DNA of 64,000 nucleotides from Pleurostoma richardsiae (lineage: Eukaryota; Ascomycota; Sordariomycetes; Calosphaeriales; Pleurostomataceae). How positions within the stretch are numbered: the first letter of the stretch is position 1; each line of letters opens with the position of its first letter. A program made the translations under genes and the position numbers. The notes under the pieces were generated by a model, which was given only the letters and a program-made list of their open reading frames with translations, did not search any database and was not told the origin of the DNA. Positions 21,371-33,952 of the stretch are shown piece after piece. The stretch covers positions 124,001-188,000 of the forward strand of contig JANBVO010000028.1 in NCBI GenBank assembly GCA_030052745.1, read 5' to 3'.

Positions 21371-22263
21371 CTACCGCCCAGCAGCCTCCTCGGCGTCCAT
21401 CTCCCTCAGCACGCCCTTGAACATCTCCGCCTCGGCCTCCATCTCCTCCATGCTCCTCGCCTTCCTGTCGCAGTCCTCGATCCGCGGGAACCTGCCCCCC
21501 GGCCTCGGCCTGCCCCCTCCTCCCTCGGCCTCGGCGTCCTCCTCCTCCCGCCGGCGCGCCGCGGCGGCGGCGTCCCACAGCGCCCCGCCCACGTTGCCCC
21601 TCTCGTCCGTCATCTGCTCGTACAGCTCGTCGCCCGCCGTGTCGGCCGGCTTGGCCGTGGCGCCGCGGATCCGCGGGATGACGTGCACGTGCACGTGCGA
21701 GACGGTCTGCCCCGCCTCCGGGCCGTCCTGCAGGGCGATGTTGAAGGAGCCGGCGTCCACGCCCGCGGGGGGAGCGGCGGCTGCGGCAGCAGTTCCTCCT
21801 CCTGCTTCCGCCGCTGCTGCTGCTAATGATGTTGAGGAGGCTGAGGCTGGTGAGGGGGAGGACGGGGAAGAGGCAGGGGTGAAGTACTGCCGCGCCAGCA
21901 TGCGCTGCACGCGCTGCACGGCCTGCCACAGGTCGGTGAGCTCCGGGGCGGTCAGGTCCGTCAGCCGGCGGTGGGGCCGCGACGGGCAGACCAAGACGTG
22001 GCCTGGGAGCAGGGGCTTGAGGTTGACGAGGGCGAAGGAGTGGGTTGTCTGGAGGAAGACCTAGATGTCGCCTTAGTTATCTTCTTTCCACGTACGATAG
22101 GTGGTAAGATGTCCTCGATAAGGCTGGCACGGTGACACCGTGAAAGCAGATGCTGCTTCTAACGAGCGCTGAGAGTCGATGAGAGGCAGGAGGGCCGCAT
22201 TCTCACCTGCGTGGTCACCTCGAAGGGGCCGAAGAAGATCTTCCCAGCGGGGCTGGAGCTCAT
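21371..22263 (-). CDS. HNT2: FHIT-type HIT hydrolase, bis(5'-adenosyl)-triphosphatase
   Basis: Cleaves Ap3A/Ap4A-type dinucleoside polyphosphates to AMP plus ADP or ATP. Exons 22263-22207 and 22060-21371, separated by a 146-nt intron, give 248 aa. The N terminus MSSSPAGKIFFGPFEVTTQ joins VFLQTTHSFALVNLKPLLPGHVLV, the normal start of fungal Aph1/Hnt2 and human FHIT. The catalytic histidine triad is HVHVHVIPR near residue 138, preceded by NIALQDGPEAGQTV. Two departures from the basic fold are an Ala/Ser/Pro-rich insertion of about 30 residues before NIALQDG and an acidic, Ala/Arg-rich region before the C-terminal helices (RFPRIEDCDRKARSMEEMEAEA). Both are low-complexity and GC-rich, as is common in fungal orthologues. 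Substrate preference is inferred from the family. Confidence 0.9.
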
Positions 22264-23017
22264 TTTGGATCGGGATATCTCATGTACAAGGCGCGTCGGT
22301 GCTGTTGTCTTTCTCCATCCACGCGCGAGCATAGCTGGTCCTGTTCTTCCTCTGCCCTTGGTTCGATGGGTCCTCTTTTTATATGTCTGTTTGTGAAGGC
22401 TACCTAAGCTGTGAGCTCGCAATCAGTGTGTCGACGTCAGCGGGATGTGAGTGGGTGGCCAAGCAAGCAGCGCCAAATAATGTCATTGGAAGCGCCTGTT
22501 TGTTAGGGGCGACAGTGGAGCGGTTTAGTCGCGTTTAGAGGCGGTTTAGGTGCTGCAACCTTATAAACCTACCTATGCTGAGCAGTCAGCGCCAAGTTCC
22601 GTTTCATACGTCACTGAGGCCTCGCAGCGAGCGAGAGATCGGTATTTACAGATCACTGCAAGATGTAGCCATGTTGAATGAGCATTGTAGGAGGTATTGA
22701 GTATTTAGAGCCTTTCAACCAACCACACTGCCTAGGTAGCCTCCTCCGGTCTGCTTCACTGCTGCTCATCTTACACAATCAGGGAGCCATGTCCAGATTC
22801 ATGTACAGTGAGTATGGTATGTCCGAGCAAGCGAGCCGTCCACAAAATATGCCGCCAACTCCTGGGGTGTGTCGTCGTGACTATCGTCATGGGATCGTCT
22901 ATGGGGTCTACTGTCTATGAATGTACTAGAAAGCATATAGGAGAGAAATATGGCGCGCTGCTTAGATACGCAAGGAAACAAAGCATCAATACGAAAGGCG
23001 AGGAGAGAAAAAGTAAA
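22264..23017. other. Intergenic region, HNT2 promoter and MFS 3' end
   Basis: Upstream of HNT2 (minus) and downstream of the minus-strand MFS gene. Contains repeated GCGGTTTAG around 22510-22550 and short ACCTACCTA and CCTAGGTAG elements. No coding sequence recognised. Confidence 0.4.
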
Positions 23018-25125
23018 TCACAGCTGGGGCACAACCTCCTCATCCTCCAGCGTGTCGTTGCTCTGACGTGCCTCCTCCCGGCGGACCGGGTATGGATACG
23101 ACTCATCCTCTTCGGAGTCCGCAAGATACACTATAAGATGTCGTCAGCAGGAGTTCCATGTGACCAGGACCAGGCACCACAGCCAGGCACCACAGGGTGA
23201 ACAGCTAGTGTAAGACTTACCATGAGGCCTCACCAGCATCGACAGTGTCAGCGCAGCCACAAATATCCCCGTCATCAGCACGAACACCGCCTGCGGGAAG
23301 GTCTTCACCGTCGCCGCATACAGCCCATTGAACAAAACGGGGGCGATGATCCGCGACAGCGCGTGCATCAGGCCGATAGCCCCCAGCAGCTGCCCGACGC
23401 GGTCGGCCGGCACGTGCTTCGACAGGGACGACTGGATGGTCATCGAGCCCAGCCCTCCAAAAGCCGTGACGATGCCAGAGAGGACGAACAACGGCGGGGC
23501 CCGGGCAAATATGTACCCGGCCACACCGAGAACGTCCGAGAGCAGCGCTATCCGCAGGATCCAGACGTCAAGGTCGTCGGCCCCAGTGTTGGTCTCGACG
23601 ATGGCGCCCGACTCGCGGCGACGGCGAGCCGCCGGGCGGATGCGGAAGAAGTAGTTGACGATAGGGAAGATGCCCATCAGGACGAGGACGCGCACGAGCG
23701 AGACCATCGAGATGAAGGCCGACGTCTCGAAGTTGCCCCACCCGAAGATAAACTCGCTGTACAGGATCGTGACCTGCCCAGAGGCCATAGCGACGCCCAG
23801 AATGGTCATGTCGATCACAGCGAGGAGGACAAGGTTGCGGCGGATCAGCCTAGCGCCGCGTCCAGCAGGGAAGAGGATCTTCAGCGGTTCGAAGGGGTTT
23901 GCCATGCGGACGGAGGCGACGACCCTGGCTGCGCCAGGACCAAGCTTGTGCAGGATGCTGGCCGCTTCGGAACCCACAGACTCGAAGGAGGCGACCCAGT
24001 CATCCATACGCTTAGCCTTGAGCTCTTGGTCCTGCGCATGCTTGTCGCGCGCCTGGTGCTGCCGCTTCTTGGAGACAGACTCGGGCAGGAAAAGCAGAAT
24101 GAAGGTGATGAAGAAGACGTGGCAGCCGAGGGTGACGTAGAATATGGACAGGAGCGAGCCAGTCCACTTGACGAAGTAACCCGCCAGCAGAGGGCCAAAC
24201 GCCAGTCCCACGTACAGGCACGAGTGCAGGTAGCCCATAGCAACGCCACGCTTCGACGGTGGCGTGCAGTCACTCGTATACGAGTGACTGAGGACGCTTC
24301 CGGCGGTGAAGGAGCCCGCGAGGCCGTCAAACACAGAGCCCAGAATCAGCCAGCGGTAGGGGATCACGTTGGGGTACTTGGCAGCAAGGATGGTGATGAT
24401 CTCGCCGAGGATGCCCCCAAAGGAGCACAGAACCATAAGCCGCTTCCGCCCATACCGGTCAGAAAGCGAGCCAAGCCTCGGCGCAGTGAAGGAGCTCAAG
24501 ATGCCGACTATGACGTTGAGCACCAGCATGAAGGTAGCGACACCGCGCTGCACCTCGGGGATGTTACACTGCGGGTTGTCACCCCCGAGGATAACCGGGG
24601 TGAAGATGAAGCGTGGGTCATCAGAGGCGCGGTCATAGAAATACCGCCTACAGACGAGGTCGATGATTCTGTTTCGTTCGGTGTCAGCTCTGTTTGGACG
24701 AGCGCCGTCCAGTAGGACACGCTGGGGTAAAGCCGACGCACAGATTAAGTTTCGGAACAAGAGAGCCACCAAAGGCTAGGGTGAAGAGGGCGTACGGCCC
24801 GACCAGCCAGTATATCTTGAGAGTTTCGCGTCAGTCTGGAAGCTCGCGGGACGGGACGGGACGGCGCACGTACAGATGGAGTCCGGTACCACGGCAGACC
24901 CGCGAACTCTTCGGCGCCAGCCCAGCTGTCCTTCCTCGGGATGTCGCGATCCCCGTCCTCATCATGGGCGCCAGCGCCCAAAAGTCCAGTTGTCTCCTCG
25001 GCGTCGAGGGAGTCGTCGCCGTAGTCCTCGGGAGCCGTGTCCAGCGAATATGCATCTACGTCTAGAATCGGGTTCCCTCCTTTTGATGCATCTCGGAGGG
25101 CAGCCCTGCCCTGCTCGTCGGCCAT
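23018..25125 (-). CDS. MFS transporter, TetA-like / DHA1-type
   Basis: Predicted 12-helix membrane transporter, 628 aa, in four exons (25125-24874, 24815-24742, 24668-23221, 23130-23018). The acidic N terminus contains ETTGLLG and ends in WYRTPSIYWLVGPYALF, which starts helix 1; PKLNLIIDLVCRRYF follows. Motif A is GSLSDRYGRKRLM between helices 2 and 3, and the helix 5 region reads YLHSCLYVGLAFGPLLAGYF. A long cytosolic loop between helices 6 and 7 carries basic and acidic stretches (KKRQHQARDKHAQDQE). The last exon adds an acidic tail, YLADSEEDESYPYPVRREE. This is the sub-family often annotated as tetracycline-resistance-like MFS in fungi, distinct in sequence from the other two MFS genes here. 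The substrate is unknown. Exon sums keep frame (252 + 74 + 1448 + 113 nt). Confidence 0.88.
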
Positions 25126-26868
25126 GTTTCAGCGAGCCGCCGGGGGGCGGTTTGCGACTCGACGCTCTGGTCTGCGAATTGCTGTCGGAAGCGGCGGCTT
25201 GGCGTTGGGCCGAGAGGTCAGAACAGCGCACCGGAGAAGAAAGGAGTTATCGGGTCAGGAACGCGCTTGGCAATGCCCGGTTCTCGGTCTGCGGGGCCGG
25301 AAGCTCGAAGCTCGAAGCTGTCGTGGTGTAGTCCGTAGGTACGAGTAGGGATGTTGCGCTGGCTGACGGACCACCCCGTCGCCGGCATCCGTAAGGTTCG
25401 TCAGAAGAGTCGGTAGGACGGCGACATGAGATATGAGAGAAGAGTGAAAGTAGGGGCGGATGGAACCCAGAGAAAGAGGAGAAGTGCCAGCCAGAAAAGG
25501 GCGTCACTTGCCGCCGTCTACGTTGTCACTGCGCGGATCTACGCTATCTGATAAGGGAGTGCAAATGTGGGGATTCCCAGCTGTTCGGCGCTCAAAACAG
25601 GCTCGCCTGTTCCCCCTTGAACTCGTCAATGCGGAAGGTCGGACGTGGGACACGACATCCGAGCACGAATCACAGCCTACCACAACAGGCTGGAGCACCA
25701 TGTGGCCCGTCTTGAATCGCCCATGTCGGTAACATTACACGGCCCTGAGTCAAGCGCGAAGGGAAAGTGCTTCTTTCTGTCTCACAGTCTCGCAGTCTCG
25801 CTCCTCTCTTCGTCGGGGTAGTCCAGGTCGTGATCTCCCCCCTTCGATCGCCGGCCCGAACTCCATAACTCCAGACAGCCATGCAAGAGAGTACGCGGCC
25901 GGTCTCGCGAGCCTCGCTGATAATTGGCCTGAGATATCTCAGAGTCCAGAGGAGTATTGCTTTGTTCGTCCATCCCGCACATCGATGACGCAGGCCTTCG
26001 GTGTCGGCGTGGTAAAGGGGGCTTCAGATTTCTAAGCTTGAAACTACCTGAGACTAGCCGGCGCGGATGTCGGCAACACTGAGCCTTAACACCGTAACGC
26101 CGTACCTAGTGCGGTTTGTTAGCTGTCTTCGACGGAGTCGTCTCCTATCAACCGGCCTAGCCAGCCAACTGCGTCGCGACGATGATCAATTCATGATAGG
26201 AGAGAGGCTTCTTCTATGCTGATCCGAACTCTGGTCTATCTGATCTACAACTCGAACTCTCAACCCCCCCTCCGATGAAGAGTGTGTCAGGGAGGAGACG
26301 GCAGCCCAGCAGACCGTCGATGGCCCCCACGGCAGGACGCGAAACATCATTCCAAGCTTGTTGTCTCTATCCCAAATAATGTCCGTGCCGACGGCCGCAC
26401 AGGTGCGCATCTCATTGGAAGAGATCTGACGTGGCACAGCGTGGTGCCGCATAAAGTAACCTGACAGATCGCGTCCTCCCCCATGCCTGCGTACAGCGCA
26501 GGCGCAATGCGTGGGACATAGTGGTCTCAGCTCGCGCAATTATGATGTGCGATCGTAGGTCGCTGTCGCTACCTGCACACGACTCTCCAGGCACGAGAGT
26601 ACCTATTGAGCAGCTGGGCAGTAGGTAGTTCCGTGCCAGCAACCCATGGATATCGTCGGGTTTCTTTGCCGCGTCCTCACTTCTCTTCCGAGATCAAAGA
26701 CCAAGGAAAGAACTCCAGAACATGTGATAGGCCGTGTCTCTCCAACTACTGATGAACCACACCCCAGGCAAGGTAGGAAAGCATCCTCGGTATGCCTGAA
26801 AGCATCCCGTACACTGCTCCAGAGGCGGCCGCCGAGCCAAGACCGCAGATATGCATTCCTGCTCTGGT
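25126..26868. other. 1.7-kb intergenic region
   Basis: Upstream of the minus-strand MFS gene and downstream of the minus-strand membrane-protein gene. Several frames of 60-150 codons exist on both strands, but none has signal sequences, domain motifs or splice logic that I can defend. No repeat or RNA gene seen. Confidence 0.4.
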
Positions 26869-27649
26869 TTAGCGAGTATCTCGGAAATACGGACTGCGTC
26901 TCTCACCCTGGTTCTGAGCTACTCTCGCAAAGGTGTAACCGCCAAGGGCGTCGAAGCCCACGAGAGCAAGCCAGCTGGTCAGGACGCTTCCCGGCACGAA
27001 CCTCGTTTTCTGCTCGCCGGTGGAACTATCCTTCTCGCGATATGCCTTGCTTCCTGTGGCTCATCAGCACTTGCTCACCCGTCCTCCGCCCAGGAGAGCC
27101 GGCTGCGGTTCACCTATGTACATCCCCATTTCTTCCCACTGAAGAGGGATGGCCGCAACTACAGCTGCTATGAGAAGTTCCGAAGGCGCTGGAGACGGAG
27201 CGTCAGTTGGGTAGTTCCCAGCGCAATTGACAGTTAGCTCGGCGACTCACTCTGGCCTAGGACGGCGTTGCAGACTTGGGTGGTGATGATTATGGAGATG
27301 CCGAAGACGCTCGTCGCGATGATCAAAAGCATGCGCGCGGCGATGTTCATGTTGTGGGCGAGGCCCAGGAAGCCGACGAAGGCCAGGAGCCCTGACTTCG
27401 TTGTCGCTGCGACTGTCCCTATACCCAGGGCGTGGCCGGTGACCGAGACCCCCTCGACGTGTGCTCCCATTGCCACCGCGGCGGCTCCCGCTGCCGCACC
27501 GAATGCGATGTCGATGGCGGAGAGTACCAGGAAGAGCGCGACTTGCGGACATTAGAAGAAGTCCATCTCAGTTTGCGAGGCATCTTCTTGAACTTACTAT
27601 GGCGCAGCCGGTAGAAGGCGTCCATGTGAAGATGGTGTATGTCTGTCAT
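26869..27649 (-). CDS. Uncharacterised multi-pass membrane protein (200 aa)
   Basis: I do not recognise the family. Four exons (27649-27598, 27541-27251, 27188-27114, 27053-26869) give 200 aa in a continuous frame (52 + 291 + 75 + 185 nt). The N terminus MTDIHHLHMDAFYRLRH is His-rich and cytosolic-looking. Hydrophobic segments lie at about 18-45 (IALFLVLSAIDIAFGAAAGAAAV), 64-85, 87-108 (MLLIIATSVFGISIIITTQV), 118-130 and 160-180 (SVLTSWLALVGFDALGGYTF). The tail is hydrophilic and basic. All introns have GTAAGT, GTGAGT or GTGAAC donors; intron 1 has a CTAAT branch. The last intron is the least certain: without it the frame ends after GGGRVSKC. The gene points away from another membrane-protein gene at 28061, with 411 bp between the starts. 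Confidence 0.6.
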
Positions 27650-28060
27650 TGTCAAGCATAGAGACTTGGCCTGTTTAATATTGACTTCTCCTCGTTCTAA
27701 GGAGCAAGTTTATCACCGTTTTTCCTTATCTCACAATTCTTGAAACGAGCCTGCTTTATAAAAAAGGGAAGCAAGGCTCCCGCCGAGGCGTTCTGCAGGA
27801 GCCGCCAGGGCTGTGTGCAGCTGCAGGAGGGTCGGAGTCGCTGTTGATTCGAGCGCAGCCTTGCGGCCTCTATCTGCGCCCACAATGAGGCGGTCGATGG
27901 CATCTCTTGAAGCTCGCCAGCCTTATAATCGCAGAGGTGGATCGCAGAGGTGGAATGGAAAACTACCGCGGACATGGCATCTGGCTGACCTTCACCTCCA
28001 TCTCCGCCGCTTCGCTCGATACCTCTTTGGTCCTGCCGTTGACCGAACCAAGCGCTCATA
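27650..28060. promoter_or_regulatory. Shared divergent promoter of two membrane-protein genes
   Basis: 411 bp between start codons at 27649 (minus) and 28061 (plus). TTTATAAAAAAGG near 27755 is a TATA-like element on the plus strand; reading the other strand gives TTTATAAAG at the same place. No coding content. Confidence 0.45.
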
Positions 28061-29103
28061 ATGGCAGCATCGACCTCGCTCGCTTGCCCCCGTATCGAAG
28101 CGAACCCGGACGTGACCGGACTAGGCGTAGGTTATTTCTCACGAGCGTCCCGAGTTAATACTGACCCTTCGCAAAGATCCGCATCTCCATCTACGTCCTC
28201 TGCCTCGCCGGCCGGCTCCTCACCTTCTTCGTGTCGGCCCTCGCTCGGCCCGAGCCCGCCGCCGACTTCGCCCGCAGCGTCCGCTCCGCCCTGAGCATCC
28301 AGGGCCTCGCCCTCCTCTGCACGGCCGTCTACGAGGCCGCCGCCCGCCGGCTGACCCTCTTCCACGCCGTCGCCGTGCTGCACCTGCTCGCCCTCCTGGG
28401 CATCAACGTCGCGCCCCGCGGGCGGTACACCGCCGGCCGCCCCCGCGCCGCCGCCGCCCGCGTCCTGGCCCTGGACGCGGTACTGCTGGCCTCCGCGGCG
28501 CTCGTGTTCGTCGCGCTGAGCGCGTACGTGTGGGCGACGGCCCCGACGTTCGGCAGCCAGCCGGCGTGCAACGCGGGCACGGTGTACGTCGTCGCCGGGG
28601 TGAGCATCCGCGCCACGGACAGGGTGTTCCGGTGGGTCGTCCTCGCCACGTGCGCCGCGGGGCCGGCGGTCCTGCTGCTCGTGCTGCTGCTGGGGATGCC
28701 GTGCTGGGTTGGGCTGTGCTGCGGGCACTGCGGGAAGCGGTTGGGGCGAGGCGCAAGCGGGGAGAGGGACGGCGACGGCAACGGTGACTCCCTGAGCAGC
28801 CTTTCGCTGGAAGACGACGAGCGGGAAGAAGACCCCGATGCACGATTGGACAGGCTGGCGAACGAGGGTCTCAGGGCCGCGGCGTACACGGCGTTCTCCA
28901 TCTATGCGGTTGTGTCGCTGGAGCAGATGATCGACAGAAACAATGTCGACAGGGAGGAGGAGCAGTGGACGTTTGGGCAGATCCTCGCTGTGTTTCTACT
29001 CCTGGGGCCGGCGTACGAGTTCGTGAATGTTCTTCTGGCTAGCATGGGCAGCGTGCGGGTTAGGAGGAGTATCAGGCTGCGCAGACCGCGCAGGGGAGAT
29101 TAG
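28061..29103 (+). CDS. Uncharacterised fungal multi-pass membrane protein
   Basis: Two exons (28061-28126, 28177-29103) give 330 aa. Intron 1 (50 nt, GTAGGT donor, CTGAC branch) joins NPDVTGLG to IRISIYVLCLAGR. This NPD-x-x-G-x-G-[IV]-R signature opens many fungus-specific integral membrane proteins of unknown function, which I recognise only as a hypothetical-protein type. Hydrophobic segments follow at about 24-42, 57-75, 82-97, 118-137, 150-162, 175-202, 248-264 and 280-300. The loop after CWVGLCCGHCGKRLGRG (four Cys within about 12 residues) is acidic (SLEDDEREEDPDARLD). The tail is strongly basic (RVRRSIRLRRPRRGD). The GC content is very high from 28200 to 28750. It shares a promoter region with the minus-strand membrane gene. 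Confidence 0.75.
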
Positions 29104-29321
29104 CTGCTGTTCACATTAGAGGCAGTGAGACGATGGAGTAATGAGCCTAGATTTTCCCTATTCCCTGCACAGTGTGTTCCCGTACTCCCCCCAACCCGTC
29201 CAAATCAGGCATGATCCGGAATGCTCTGAAAAGCTGATACATTCTCCCTCAACCATGACGCCGGCTGTGTCTATGCTTATATACTACATTTTCTCGAGCC
29301 GTTATCCACATCATACATGAT

Positions 29322-30739
<1,418 letters not shown>

Positions 30740-31277
30740 CTTGTGTTCGGAGACTGCGGCAATCCCAACAATCTGGCGAGAGCAGGAATGCAAGATGTTA
30801 TTCAAATTCAAGCCTCAGATAGTGAAGCTCTTAAAAACAGGAGTGCCCTGGAAATACGAGCGGCGCCGACCAGCGAAACACCACGTAATGTACAAGGAAT
30901 ATTTCGGTTGGCCCCCGATGGCTCTGGCGGACTCTCCGGTTTGCCATCGGTGATGCATGCCATTGCCGCAGAAAGAAAGGCCCCGCAGGCCCAGCAGCGG
31001 CGGGATTGGCCAATTAGGAATCAGCTATTTTTCCATTTCTGGCGTAAGAGGTCACGTGCACCCGCGCACCCCTTTCGTGTGCTGCCTAACCGCGACACGG
31101 TGACGGAGATAAGGCCGAGGTAGTTCTCGCGTTCCCCAGAAACGGTTTGATGCTCCCATCTGTGCAGCGGAAACTTCTTAACACGCGAGGTTTAATGCGT
31201 CGGTCTGCTGCTTCAATTGTTGAGCATTCGGAAGTGGGCAGTAGAGGAGGAGAAGTGGCACAATCACGTCACCAGTC
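30740..31277. promoter_or_regulatory. Divergent promoter region, HEM15 / KU70
   Basis: 538 bp between opposing start codons. Contains a reverse CCAAT (GGATTGGCC near 31004) and CACGTG-like CACGTGCAC near 31053. No coding sequence recognised. Confidence 0.4.
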
Positions 31278-33321
31278 ATGGCCGACCGTGACGACGAGTA
31301 TCGCCGCGATGGCGAGGAGGATGCAGACGAGGAAATTGATGAAACTGTCAGTTCATCCCTACCTAATGGACTCTGCGCTTCCGCTGAATTGATAATTTAG
31401 GACTACAAGGCGCAAAAGGATGCGGTTCTCTTTGCCATTGACGTCAGCGAGTCCATGCTGGAGCAGCCGCCAAAGAGCGAGTCCAAGAAGGCGGACAGAG
31501 ATAGCGCTCTCACAGCCGCCCTGAAGACGGCCTACCAGCTCATGCAGCAGCGTATCATTGCGCAGCCGAGGGACATGATGGGCGTCTTACTTTTTGGAAC
31601 TGAGAAGTCCAAGTTCCGGGATGAGAGCAGTGGATCCGGCTACCCGCACTGCTATCTCCTGACTGACCTAGACGTTCCTTCTGCCGAAGATGTGAAGGCT
31701 CTGAAGAGTCTTGCCGAAGAGGAGGAAGATCCGGATGAGATCCTTACGCCGGGCAAGGAGCCAGTCTCTATGGCCAATGTTCTCTTCTGCGCAAACCGAG
31801 TATTCACTACCAACGCACCGAACTTCGGGTCCCGAAGGCTATTCATCATCACAGACAATGATGATCCTCAATCAGGCGATAAATCTGCACATTCTACAGC
31901 GGCGATCCGCGCCAAAGACCTTTTCGATCTAGGCGTAACCATTGAGCTTTTCCCGATCACGCAGCCTGGCGGCGACTTCAGCCTCGAGAAGTTCTACTCG
32001 GTAAGTTTATTCAATACTCGCGCTGATTGTCATTATCTGACGAAGCAAGTAGGATATTATATATCGTGATCCAGTTGAAGAAGCAGGCACTTCAAATGAA
32101 ATTAAGGCTGCGAGATCAGGAGACGGCTTAACGCTCTTGTCCTCGCTGATTTCGAACATCAGCTCGAAGCAGACCCCCAAGCGCGCATATTTCTCGAATC
32201 TCCCCTTTGAAATTGCGCCCGGACTGACGGTGTCTGTGAACGGCTACATCGTACTGCATCGGCAGACAATCGCGCGAAGCTGTTATGTCTATCTTGAAGG
32301 TGAAAGGGCCCAGATAGCCAGCGGAGAGACGACCAAAGTCGAGCCCGAGTCTACGAAGAGCGTGGAAAAGTCTGAAATCAAAAAGGCGTACAAGTTCGGC
32401 GGCGAGTTTGTGCATTTTAGCCCCGAGGAGCTAAAAGACCTCAAGAACTTCAAGTACAAGGGCCTTCGGATCATTGGCTTCAAGTCCAGGTCACTTTTGC
32501 CTCCTTGGGCGTCTATCAAGCCGTCCACGTTCATCTTTCCGAGCGAGGTTGATTATGTCGGCTCAAGTCGCGTCTTCTCAGCCCTATGGCAAAAGCTTAT
32601 CAAGAGCAACAAGATGGCTATTGCCTGGGCCATTACGCGAGTAAATGCCAATCCGCTCCTGGTCGCCATTCTGCCTTCTAAGGGCCAGACAGATGAGACA
32701 TCAGGCACGCCTTTCCTTCCCGCAGGGTTATGGTTATATCCGCTACCATTTGTCGATGACCTCCGGGACCTGGATTCAATCAAGCCCAAGCAAGTTCACC
32801 GAGCATCAAATGACTTGATTGACCAGACAAGAGTGATTGTTCAGAATCTCCAGCTGCCAAAGGCGATCTACAACCCGTCAAAATACCCTAATCCCGCGCT
32901 TCAGTGGCACTACAAGATTCTACAGGCTCTAGCGCTTCAGGAGGAAGTCCCGGAAGTGCCCGAAGACGCCACTCAGCCTCGGTTCAAGGCAATCAACAGC
33001 AGAGTTGGCGGCTACCAGGCAGAATGGGATGAAGCTGTCACGAGGGAGGCTGAACATTTGCGACGGGAGCGGGCCATCAAGCGGGAGGCCGAGGACGACG
33101 GGGAAGATGATCGCCCAGCAAAGAGAACTAAGCCAGCCAGCAGCAAGATGTCTGCAAATGGAATGAGCACAGCCCAGCTCAAGCTGGCCGTGGATCAAGG
33201 CACGATTAGCAAGATGACAGTCAACGACCTCAAGCAGGTCATGACAAGTAAGGGCCTGAGCGTCGCAGGCCGGAAAGCCGAGCTCGTGGAGAGACTCGAG
33301 CAATGGGTGGAAGAACAATAG
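31278..33321 (+). CDS. KU70: Ku70, DNA double-strand-break end-binding subunit
   Basis: Forms the Ku heterodimer with Ku80, a ring that threads onto broken DNA ends and directs non-homologous end joining; also found at telomeres. Exons 31278-31346, 31401-32000 and 32053-33321 give 645 aa. The acidic N terminus leads to the vWA-like domain ([26 protein letters not shown]). The Ku core beta-barrel begins near residue 235 ([57 protein letters not shown]). The basic nuclear-localisation region RPAKRTKP and a SAP DNA-binding motif ([28 protein letters not shown]) close the protein. Intron 1 uses a GTCAGT donor; the others are conventional. Neurospora calls this mus-51. Nothing is missing. Confidence 0.96.
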
Positions 33322-33952
33322 GCGGCATCCTGAGTATCTGTACAGCATCGGGGTGTATCGGCGGTTTGTGAGCATGACTTATACCGGTAATCTTAGGCCG
33401 GGATGGATTGGCGTTGAGGGGATCTGGAGGTCAGGGCAGCTCTTCGAGTATAGGCCTCATAGGGAAGCTGGAACTCAAAAAAGAAACCCATCTAAGACAC
33501 CACAATTGAGTGAACTCCATACCTACCTACCCTACCTACCTACATCACAATATTTGGGACCTCAGCCTTTAGGCAAGTTTACACTTGGCTTACTTAGGTA
33601 GAGGTACCTACCTGGCTGCGGATCAAGAATACCCTAGACGCTACCTGCCTTCCATAGGTACCTGACCAGCTAACCTACCAAATTTCCAAATTTAGGTACC
33701 TAAGGGAGGTACCTGCCTTAGAGTTGCAGGTACCCACGCCTCCCCACACTCCGATAGTGAATTCACCAGCCACACTCGGCGATCTCTAATCAATCGCGTC
33801 CTCCACGAGGAGACTCCGATCCGTTTGAACGACCGTCACGAATCCCCTGCGCATATCTCGCAGCGCGGCCTGCGGTTCCTGCGCTCCATCCAAATTGCGC
33901 GCTACTCTTTGCGCACACCTCCTATGAGGTTGCGAGTGAGGCGATCGCAAGG
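33322..33952. other. Intergenic region with AGGTACCT/ACCTACCT repeats
   Basis: Between the KU70 3' end and the next plus-strand gene. Its middle is the repeat cluster listed separately. No coding sequence recognised. Confidence 0.5.
33515..33735. repeat. AGGTACCT / ACCTACCT repeat cluster
   Basis: Contains an uninterrupted ACCTACCT-type stretch at 33522-33542 and at least five GGTACC-centred palindromic units (around 33605, 33657, 33695, 33710 and 33730). Several are extended to TAGGTACCTA. Such ACCTACCT-type intergenic repeats are familiar from Sordariomycete genomes. Isolated copies occur elsewhere in the window (around 1877, 22725, 58200 and 60920). No transposon ends or coding parts are seen. 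Confidence 0.75.

Noticed and set aside
23222-24715. 497-codon plus-strand frame antisense to an MFS gene
   Set aside because: Very charged, no domain; arises because the true minus-strand frame is GC3-rich and leaves few stops on the other strand.
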